Assembly: GCF_024623065.1 (NCBI RefSeq)
Contig: NZ_JANJZR010000009.1
Span: forward strand, 30,248 to 94,247
Reading direction: 5' to 3'
Source of the DNA: Bacteroides acidifaciens
Lineage (GTDB): Bacteria > Bacteroidota > Bacteroidia > Bacteroidales > Bacteroidaceae
DNA length: 64,000 bases
Part shown: piece after piece, positions 57,832-64,000 of the stretch
Layout: the number at the start of each line of letters is the position of its first letter
Position numbering within the stretch: position 1 is the stretch's first letter
Translations under genes and position numbers: made by a program
The notes under the pieces: generated by a model
Databases searched by the model: none
The model's input: the letters and a program-made list of their open reading frames with translations, nothing else
What the model was told of the DNA's origin: nothing

Positions 57832-59004
57832 TTATTGGTTAGACTTTATAGCGCGTTTCTCGCGACGGCTGATATTACCCTGTACTACACAGTAGTCAAT
57901 CAGCGGAGCGAAGATGTTCATCAGCAGGATGGCAAGCATCATACCTTCAGGATAACCTGGGTTCAGTACACGGATGATGATAGCCATCACACCAATCAGG
58001 AATCCGAAGATGTATTTACCTCTTTCCGTACGTGCGGAAGTAACAGGGTCAGTAGCCATAAATACTGCACCGAAGCAGAAACCACCGAGAACAAGATGTT
58101 CGTACCAAGGCATGTTAGCCATAGCATTGTTTTCCATGCCGATGGCATTGAATACCCAAGCCATGAATGCACCACCGACAAATACGGAAATCATTGTTTT
58201 CCAGCTTGCAACGCCCGTCCACAAAAGGATAACAGCACCAATCAGAATGGCAATCACACTTGTTTCACCGATAGAACCCGGAATAAAACCCGTCACCATA
58301 TCCATGTTGAATGCAGGAACAGCACCAGTCGTAGCTGCTTCTCCTAACGGAGTGGCAACGGTCAGTCCGTCTACCGACTGTCCCAAACCGAAGATACTGT
58401 CGCCCGATACCCAAACGGCATCACCGGACATCTTGGTCGGATATGCGAAGAACAGGAATGCACGAGTAATCAACGCAACGTTGAAGATGTTCATACCTGT
58501 ACCGCCGAATACTTCTTTAGCGAAGATTACAGAGAATGCAGTAGCTACTGCAAGAATCCATAGCGGACAGTCTACAGGAACAATCATCGGAATCAAGATA
58601 CCCGAAACGAGGAATCCTTCCTGAATCTCTTCTTTTTTCCATTGTGCTACGACGAACTCGATGCCGAGACCTACTACATAAGATACGATAATTTTAGGCA
58701 GTACTGCCAGGAATCCGTAAGCGAACATTTCAATAAAACTACCGGTTGTGTTGGTAGCGTGAAAATGCTGATAACCTACATTGTACATACCGAACAGCAA
58801 TGCCGGTACTAACGAAATAACCACAATCGACATGATGCGTTTGCTGTCAATCGCGTCGTGTATATGCGTTCCCGTTTTCGCAGTCTTGCTGGGCACGAAC
58901 AGGAATGTTTCGAAGCCGTCGAACACCGACTGGAATGCGTGGAATTTGCCGCCTTCTTCAAAGTTCGGCTTTATCTTATCGAGATAATTTCTTAACGCTT
59001 TCAT
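57832..59004 (-). CDS. nqrB: Na+-NQR subunit B
   Basis: A 390-residue membrane subunit of about ten helices. The threonine that holds FMN is in SVDGLTVATPLGEA, with conserved GMYNVGYQHF and FVGGAFMAWVFNAIG nearby. It contains riboflavin and forms part of the Na+ path. Separated from nqrA by a 120-base gap with a tandem AATTGAG repeat. Confidence 0.95.
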   Translation of the reverse strand: MKALRNYLDKIKPNFEEGGKFHAFQSVFDGFETFLFVPSKTAKTGTHIHDAIDSKRIMSIVVISLVPALLFGMYNVGYQHFHATNTTGSFIEMFAYGFLAVLPKIIVSYVVGLGIEFVVAQWKKEEIQEGFLVSGILIPMIVPVDCPLWILAVATAFSVIFAKEVFGGTGMNIFNVALITRAFLFFAYPTKMSGDAVWVSGDSIFGLGQSVDGLTVATPLGEAATTGAVPAFNMDMVTGFIPGSIGETSVIAILIGAVILLWTGVASWKTMISVFVGGAFMAWVFNAIGMENNAMANMPWYEHLVLGGFCFGAVFMATDPVTSARTERGKYIFGFLIGVMAIIIRVLNPGYPEGMMLAILLMNIFAPLIDYCVVQGNISRREKRAIKSNQ

Positions 59005-59010
59005 TTATTA

Positions 59011-59038
59011 AATTGAGAATTGAGAATTGAGAATTGAG
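59011..59038 (+). repeat. Four tandem AATTGAG units
   Basis: Four exact 7-bp repeats in the nqrA-nqrB gap. Simple-repeat lengths can change by slippage; no hairpin is formed. Confidence 0.85.
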
Positions 59039-59124
59039 AAATAGCTACGCTGTGTTTACCAGAAGACGATTTCATAAAGTCCCAACTATCATTTTTTAAT
59101 TTTTAATCTTTTATTTTAATTCTC

Positions 59125-60474
59125 TTATACCATTTCCGAGCGGAGCATGTCAAGTCCGACACGAACGATGCGTTGCAGTTCCATCTTTGAGGAGCAGACG
59201 AATTCGCAGAGAGCGAAGTCTTCGGGAGCTACTTCATAGATGCCAAGCGCTTCCATACGGTCGATGTCGCCGGCGATGATGGCTTTAATCAAGAACTCGG
59301 GCAAAATGTCCATTGGAAGCACTTTGTCGTACTCACCGGACATAATCATATGGCGTTCGCCACCCTTGACACGTGCATCCAGTGTGTATTCTTTCTTTCC
59401 CATCAACCAACTGAAATAGGAACGGTTGGTACTAAACTGGTTGAAACGCGGCATAATCCATCCGAGCATTTCGTGGATATCGTCACCTTCGGGAATAACG
59501 GTCACCTGGCTGTGGAATGCGCCTAAGAAGCCGTTCGGAGATACCTGCTTTCCTGTCAGCACGTTGCCGCTGATGTAGCGCAGGTCTTTGCCTGTCGTCA
59601 CGTTGCCGGCGAATACGTTAGTCAGCAGTGCGCCTACCTGAAGTTTGCAGTAAACGGGATTCAATACTTCGGAACCTGTCACGGCCACTGTGCGAGTGAA
59701 ATCCACACGCCCTGTATTGAAAAGACGGCCGATAAAGATGACGACTTGCGGGTCGATTGTCCATACTGTCTCGCCTTTGGATATGGGAGCAATATGGTTG
59801 ATTTGAACACCTACATTACCCGCTGGGTTCGGTCCGTCGAATGCAGTGATTGTAACGTTCTTAGCCTGAGTCAGTGCGGCAGCATTCTGCTTCACACTTA
59901 TGTTCAGGTATGTTTTTGCCATCTTGGCAAGGGCATCAAGTCCTGTCTGGAAATTTGTTTCTTCACCTTTCAGAGCGAATTGGAAGTCTGGTGCCAGCGG
60001 ATTGCTGTCGAACGCAGAAACGAAGATGCCTTTCGGGAAACCCGACGGGTCTGCGATGATGTCATAAGGACGCTGTCTGATGAATGCGAACAGTCCGGCA
60101 TTCAGCAAAGCAGCTTTCACTGAATTGCCATCCATCACGTTAACATCCATTTTTCCGAACTCTTCGTAGTCCTGCTTTGCAGCAGCTTCCACTACAATGT
60201 TCAAAACCTTACGACGGGCTCCACGCTCTACACTTGTCACTACGCCGCTTACGGGCGAAACAAATTTTACTTCAGGATGATACTTGTCAATAAACAAGGG
60301 TCCACCAGCCATCACATACTCCTGCTCTTTTACGACTACCTTCGGTGTCACTCCAGGAAAATCATCGGGTACGAGTGCGTAAAATCCCGGTTCTTTCACT
60401 GTCGTGTACGTCTCTGCAGCTGTACCTTTCAGGTTTATGTCAAGGCCTTTGCGTAACTTTATTACATTTGCCAT
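59125..60474 (-). CDS. nqrA: Na+-NQR subunit A
   Basis: A 449-residue cytoplasmic subunit, first in the operon. Typical NqrA: IKLRKGLDINLKG at the start, ALVPDDFPGVTPKVVVKE, a long beta-rich middle, and the end ALCEFVCSSKMELQRIVRVGLDML. Its role is in quinone handling and anchoring. All six nqr genes are complete and collinear, so a working respiratory Na+ pump is expected. Confidence 0.96.
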   Translation of the reverse strand: MANVIKLRKGLDINLKGTAAETYTTVKEPGFYALVPDDFPGVTPKVVVKEQEYVMAGGPLFIDKYHPEVKFVSPVSGVVTSVERGARRKVLNIVVEAAAKQDYEEFGKMDVNVMDGNSVKAALLNAGLFAFIRQRPYDIIADPSGFPKGIFVSAFDSNPLAPDFQFALKGEETNFQTGLDALAKMAKTYLNISVKQNAAALTQAKNVTITAFDGPNPAGNVGVQINHIAPISKGETVWTIDPQVVIFIGRLFNTGRVDFTRTVAVTGSEVLNPVYCKLQVGALLTNVFAGNVTTGKDLRYISGNVLTGKQVSPNGFLGAFHSQVTVIPEGDDIHEMLGWIMPRFNQFSTNRSYFSWLMGKKEYTLDARVKGGERHMIMSGEYDKVLPMDILPEFLIKAIIAGDIDRMEALGIYEVAPEDFALCEFVCSSKMELQRIVRVGLDMLRSEMV

Positions 60475-60509
60475 GCTATAAATAAAATAATGGTTTCATA
60501 AATTTGCCG

Positions 60510-60517
60510 CAAAAGTA
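60510..60517 (-). promoter_or_regulatory. -7 element for nqr operon
   Basis: TACTTTTG on the minus strand, 35 bases upstream of the nqrA ATG; -33 region not a clear match. Confidence 0.5.
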
Positions 60518-60552
60518 ATAAATAATAATGTGATTAAAGAGGAAAAAAGAAA

Positions 60553-60580
60553 GGAATTACGGAAAAATATCCGTAATTCC
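60553..60580 (-). terminator. Terminator after peptidase gene
   Basis: GGAATTACGGA (60553-60563) and TCCGTAATTCC (60570-60580), perfect 11-bp stem, followed on the minus strand by TTTCTTTTTT. Confidence 0.9.
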
Positions 60581-60635
60581 TTTCGTGGTCGCACACATTA
60601 CATCTTTCTTTTGTCTTAAAAGAAAAGAAAGAACA

Positions 60636-62030
60636 TCATTCAGCAAACATAGGATCCCAAGCAGGAAGCCGGACAGGCTTCTGTTTTAAGACTTCAGATA
60701 CTTTTTTCGTTGCATACTTGGTTTCTATCACTAGGCGGAACATGTATTCGTTGAACCACTCGTCAGTCATGATGAGATGCCCTTGATAACCGGAGCCGGC
60801 TCCCCAACTGTTTTCAACCATCCATTTGGTTGGGTTTCCGTTTTTGTCAAGGTCTACTGCCATGAGCGTCATGGCGTGGCTTGAGCCGCTGGCGAAGCTT
60901 TGGATACGTTGCTTCTTGTTCATGCCGAAGGTTGTCCCCATAAGGGATTCGTAATCGTAGTTCTTAACATCCAGCAGACCACGGTCGGAATTGAGGAATT
61001 TACCTACATCGCAAGAGAAGTACATCATGGTGCTGTCTTTGAGAGAAGCTATTGCCATTTCTTTGATGTCCTCGATGGGAAGATTTACATAAGTCCAATT
61101 CTTGCCGTCGTAGCGGTGGCGATCATAATCTATCTCATAAGATTTGTAGTAGTCACGGCTGGGGTCATTCATGAGCATGACGTAATTATCGAGCAGGTTT
61201 TCATCGCCGTACTTTTTCAGGAAAGAAAGCGGGGTGTAAGTTTCGGTGGATACAGGTTTACCTTGGGCGTTGTACTCCGTCCAAGTGAATTCGGTGGGGG
61301 GGATACCCAGATTCAAGACCAGCATGCGGTAGATGGTTCCGAGCATTTCGGTTTTCGTTTTTTCGAGAGCTGCCGGTTTCGCACCTTTGGTGGCGAAGTC
61401 ACGGAGTTGAAGCCCCTGTTCGCGGAGTTTCAGAGAGATTAGGTTCGCCATGCGGGACGTGTTTTCGCTACTGTTCGTTTCGGGCATCACATCTTTGGGG
61501 ACAAGCCCGTATTTGCTTACAATATCAGCTACACCAGTGAACGTTCCACCATCACTCAAAGGATGACGGAAGAGCCATTCCACCATTTTGTCATCCATCG
61601 GTTTGTCGCTGGTGTCGATGATGCCTTGCAGGAAAAGGTTCGCCTTTTCCAGTTGGTCAAAGAAGAAAGGGTAAGTTTGCGAAAACTCGAATGAACTGAG
61701 GTTATGGCGGGCAATGGCCTTAGCACGCATCACGTTCAGACCGGTGAAGAGCCAGCAACGTCCAGAAGATTTCTGGTTGGTGACACCTTTGGAATTCACT
61801 TTAATGGAGAAGTGCGTGTCCATTCCTTGCAGGTTGTCCTGGTTGAGGGCTAGTTTACGGATGTCGTTGCTGCCGATGGCGTTGCGGATAGCCTTGTCAC
61901 TTGAAGTATTCTGGTAACTCTGTTTGATTTGTTGCATCATGTCGTCGCTGATGCCTCCTTTTGCGTTTTGCGCTTGTGCAGAATAATAAAAAGCACAGAA
62001 AACAAAAACTGATAATATTCGTTTATTCAT
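60636..62030 (-). CDS. Secreted C1B aminopeptidase (bleomycin-hydrolase-like)
   Basis: A 464-residue papain-type peptidase with a signal peptide (MNKRILSVFVFCAFYYSAQAQ). Active-site elements: SSGRCWLFTGLNVM (cysteine), GSSHAMTLMAVD (histidine) and VENSWGAGSG (asparagine). Cytosolic relatives (PepC, bleomycin hydrolase) lack the signal; this one is exported. The ATG at 62030 fits the signal-peptide start and the TAAATTTG element upstream (62092-62085). Confidence 0.9.
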   Translation of the reverse strand: MNKRILSVFVFCAFYYSAQAQNAKGGISDDMMQQIKQSYQNTSSDKAIRNAIGSNDIRKLALNQDNLQGMDTHFSIKVNSKGVTNQKSSGRCWLFTGLNVMRAKAIARHNLSSFEFSQTYPFFFDQLEKANLFLQGIIDTSDKPMDDKMVEWLFRHPLSDGGTFTGVADIVSKYGLVPKDVMPETNSSENTSRMANLISLKLREQGLQLRDFATKGAKPAALEKTKTEMLGTIYRMLVLNLGIPPTEFTWTEYNAQGKPVSTETYTPLSFLKKYGDENLLDNYVMLMNDPSRDYYKSYEIDYDRHRYDGKNWTYVNLPIEDIKEMAIASLKDSTMMYFSCDVGKFLNSDRGLLDVKNYDYESLMGTTFGMNKKQRIQSFASGSSHAMTLMAVDLDKNGNPTKWMVENSWGAGSGYQGHLIMTDEWFNEYMFRLVIETKYATKKVSEVLKQKPVRLPAWDPMFAE

Positions 62031-62084
62031 AAGTATAAATAGTTTATTAATCAATTACACCTCGGATATAATAATAGAAAATTG

Positions 62085-62092
62085 CAAATTTA
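62085..62092 (-). promoter_or_regulatory. -7 element for C1B peptidase
   Basis: TAAATTTG on the minus strand, 54 bases upstream of the ATG at 62030. Confidence 0.5.
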
Positions 62093-62182
62093 CGATTCTT
62101 TTTTAGAATTATTATCTAAGAGTATTAAAACTAATCAAAATAAAAGAGTTTTCTTTGCAGTCAAATTCCTCAGAAAGAAATT

Positions 62183-63388
62183 ATGAAGAAATATATAATA
62201 GGTGTATTGATGATGTTTGCATCCATCAATATTATGTCGGCTACAGCCGACAGCACAGTAATCTCTTTGTCGGATTCTATCCCCGCCCTCTCCAAACGTG
62301 AGATACGCCGCCAACGCGTGGCGAAGCGAAATCTTCACTATAATATATTAGGTGGTCCCAGCTATACGCCGGACTTCGGTCTGCTAGTGGGCGGTAGCGC
62401 GTTGATGACGTTCCGAATGAATCCGAGCGACACCACCCAGCGACGTTCAGTGGTGCCGATGGCTATCGCGCTAATGTTTAAAGGCGGGTTGAATCTGATG
62501 ACAAAACCGCAACTGTTTTTCAAAGGCGATCGTTTCCGTATTTTCGGGACATTCTCCTATAAAAATACGATTGAGAATTTCTATGGTATCGGATACAGAA
62601 CCAATAAAGACTATCCCCGTGGAGAAAACACCAGTGAATATCGATACAGCGGCATCCAAGTGAATCCCTGGTTCCTTTTCCGTCTAGGCAAAAGTGACTT
62701 CTTCGCAGGGCCACAGGTAGATTTGAATTATGATAAAATCACCAAACCGGCAGAGGGAATGGTTCATCAGCCATCCTATATCGCAGCAGGCGGAACAGAG
62801 CATGGGTATAAGAATTTCAGTTCGGGGCTCGGCTTTCTGCTCACCTATGACACACGTGACATTCCCGCCAATGCATACCGTGGTATGTATCTCGATTTCC
62901 GCGGGATGATGTATAGCAAAGCATTCGGTGGTGATGATAATTTTTACCGTCTGGAGATTGATTACCGCCAATACAAGACTGTCGGAAAACGCAAGGTAAT
63001 CGCTTGGACGGTGCAGACGAAAAACGTATTCGGAGACGTGCCACTGACGAAATACGCGCTTAGCGGAACGCCTTTCGACCTCCGCGGATATTACATGGGA
63101 CAGTTTCGCGACAAGTCATCACATGTGGTGATGGCAGAATACCGTCAGATGATAAATACGGACAAAAGCACATGGGTGAAGAAGATGCTCAATCATGTAG
63201 GTTATGTTGCTTGGGGCGGATGCGGCTTCATGGGCCCTACTCCGGGCAAGATAGAAGGCGTTCTTCCCAATCTCGGCGTAGGCTTGCGCATTGAAGTACA
63301 GCCCCGTATGAATATACGTCTCGACCTCGGAAGAGATATGGTGAACAAACAGAATCTGTTCTATTTTAATATGACGGAAGCGTTCTGA
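62183..63388 (+). CDS. Omp85-like outer-membrane barrel protein
   Basis: A 401-residue protein: signal peptide (MKKYIIGVLMMFASINIMSA), a short linker, then a barrel of about 16 strands and a phenylalanine end (NMTEAF). GTPFDLRGYYMGQFRDK contains the RGY turn of the BamA/TamA family's last loop, and DTRDIPANAYRGMYL is another typical phrase. POTRA domains are absent, so it is a barrel-only member. Function unknown; export or lipid transport is possible. Confidence 0.8.
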   Translation: MKKYIIGVLMMFASINIMSATADSTVISLSDSIPALSKREIRRQRVAKRNLHYNILGGPSYTPDFGLLVGGSALMTFRMNPSDTTQRRSVVPMAIALMFKGGLNLMTKPQLFFKGDRFRIFGTFSYKNTIENFYGIGYRTNKDYPRGENTSEYRYSGIQVNPWFLFRLGKSDFFAGPQVDLNYDKITKPAEGMVHQPSYIAAGGTEHGYKNFSSGLGFLLTYDTRDIPANAYRGMYLDFRGMMYSKAFGGDDNFYRLEIDYRQYKTVGKRKVIAWTVQTKNVFGDVPLTKYALSGTPFDLRGYYMGQFRDKSSHVVMAEYRQMINTDKSTWVKKMLNHVGYVAWGGCGFMGPTPGKIEGVLPNLGVGLRIEVQPRMNIRLDLGRDMVNKQNLFYFNMTEAF

Positions 63389-63500
63389 TGCAGGCTTATG
63401 GAAAGATTTTTAGTTCAACTATAAATATTCCGATTGGGTGCACAACCGTTCCGTTTCGGGAGCGATGGAAGTATAACAAATAACGTGAATTCGATATAAC

Positions 63501-63734
63501 TTAAAACAGCGTAAATTGCCTGTCCTTGATAAGATTCACATCAATGGCAGGCTTCTTTTCAAAGAAACAGTACGCAGCAATAGCTGAAAGAACATTTGCT
63601 ATAAAGCTGCTGAATGACCGGTGTCTTGAATGTTCAATCTGCGCAATATTCTTCAATTCATCATTAACCGTTGCAATCAATGCACGTTTGCGCAATAAAA
63701 TCTTGTCCACCATACTCACCAATGAATTCTTCAT
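63501..63734 (-). pseudogene. IS982-type transposase C-terminal fragment
   Basis: The 77-residue frame (KILLRKRALIATVNDELKNI, EHSRHRSFSSFIANVLS, CFFEKKPAID) matches the last quarter of IS982-type transposases, where LLRKRSLIETV...HIEHTRHRS is common. The catalytic domain that should precede it is absent, so this is a remnant. No terminal repeats seen at its edges. Confidence 0.75.
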
Positions 63735-63749
63735 ATTATTTATTTATAT

Positions 63750-63911
63750 TTATTCTCCTACATAAATATTACCAAGCAGTACAGTAGATATCTCATTCTT
63801 AGACTTATCTTCCAAGTAACTGAAAGCAATATAAACTTACTGTCCGACATACTCTGTCATCATATAAGAACCTACATTAACAGATGTGCCATTAAACATT
63901 TTATTGCGTTA
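63750..63911 (-). pseudogene. Degraded surface-protein C-terminus
   Basis: Reading the minus strand from ~63911, NKMFNGTSVNVGSYMMTEYV, GQ, a stop codon (63837-63839), then VYIAFSYLEDKSKNEISTVL, LGNIYVGE and a final stop at 63750-63752, all in one frame. The ending resembles the VYIAFRY...V..I.VGE close of cleaved-adhesin or choice-of-anchor type domains. One in-frame stop and missing N-terminus make it a pseudogene. Confidence 0.5.
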
Positions 63912-63925
63912 AAGAACAAAAAAGA

Positions 63926-64000
63926 GGGTGTGTCAAAAGCTCAAAAACGCCCTCAATATAAATCAAAACTCGCAACTTTAGTGAAATACACTTAAGCTGC
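63926..64000. mobile_element. Possible IS end at right edge
   Basis: GGGTGTGTCAAAAGC begins at 63926. This wording is common as the terminal repeat of several Bacteroides IS elements. Only 75 bases remain before the window ends, so the element cannot be confirmed. The area also follows two decayed genes, which fits a zone of IS activity. Confidence 0.3.

Overview
The window looks like a chromosome segment of a gut Bacteroides species. Three things point there. Many genes are preceded by the Bacteroides -7 element TAnnTTTG, with little sign of Shine-Dalgarno sequences. The host genes are typical of the genus: Na+-NQR, an HYC_CC_PP-type protein, a DEFD-box helicase, DUF1460 and a periplasmic bleomycin-hydrolase-like peptidase. 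The two recombinases are of Bacteroidetes type. It divides into an integrated phage or phage-plasmid-like element (about 1-22,377, continuing off the left edge) and ordinary host chromosome (about 22,378-64,000).

Element, 1-22.4 kb. On the minus strand at the left are head genes: a partial gene at the edge, a connector candidate, the major capsid protein, a decoration-protein candidate and a scaffold candidate. Next is a minus-strand cluster of eight tRNA genes (fMet, Phe, Asn, Trp, Gln, Glu, Ser, Tyr). Structured spacers interrupt it, including a predicted pseudoknot and a tRNA-like half. A strong promoter and a small Com-like zinc-ribbon gene precede the cluster and an intrinsic terminator follows it. 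Large terminase and portal genes run divergently on the plus strand behind a terminator-like hairpin. A minus-strand block follows: minor head protein, small genes, a D5-like primase-helicase, an iteron-rich 0.76-kb non-coding region and a small-terminase candidate. From 12.9 kb a long plus-strand early-type operon carries many small genes, a DnaN-like sliding clamp with a long C-terminal extension, a ribbon-helix-helix protein, a YopX-like protein, a ParA/Mrp-type ATPase and a short tyrosine recombinase. A second, longer tyrosine recombinase points the other way and lies next to tRNA-Asp(GTC), the likely integration site. Clamp, primase-helicase, iterons and ParA together suggest an element that can replicate and partition by itself as well as integrate.

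Host, 22.4-64 kb. In order: aminotransferase; AlgH-like protein; recR with a membrane protein and a GNAT; Na+/solute symporter; engB; two small secreted or periplasmic proteins; an OPT oligopeptide transporter with a DUF1460 amidase; a decayed outer-membrane gene; lipB; an AraC regulator; a metal (probably copper) locus made of a P1B ATPase, a secreted HMA protein, a TonB receptor with a palindromic operator candidate, and an HYC_CC_PP-type protein. After that come a 530-bp MITE-like repeat, an RsiV-like lipoprotein, rsmG, an MBL hydrolase, gcvP, a nitroreductase, a HpaII-like endonuclease without a methylase, a C39-like peptidase, a YigZ protein, serC-serA-DUF1015, a DEAD-type helicase, the complete nqrABCDEF operon, a bleomycin-hydrolase-like peptidase and an Omp85-type barrel. 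The right edge is decayed: an IS982-type transposase tail, a pseudogene piece and the possible end of another IS.

Identifications come from reading motifs and family resemblance; no search was run.
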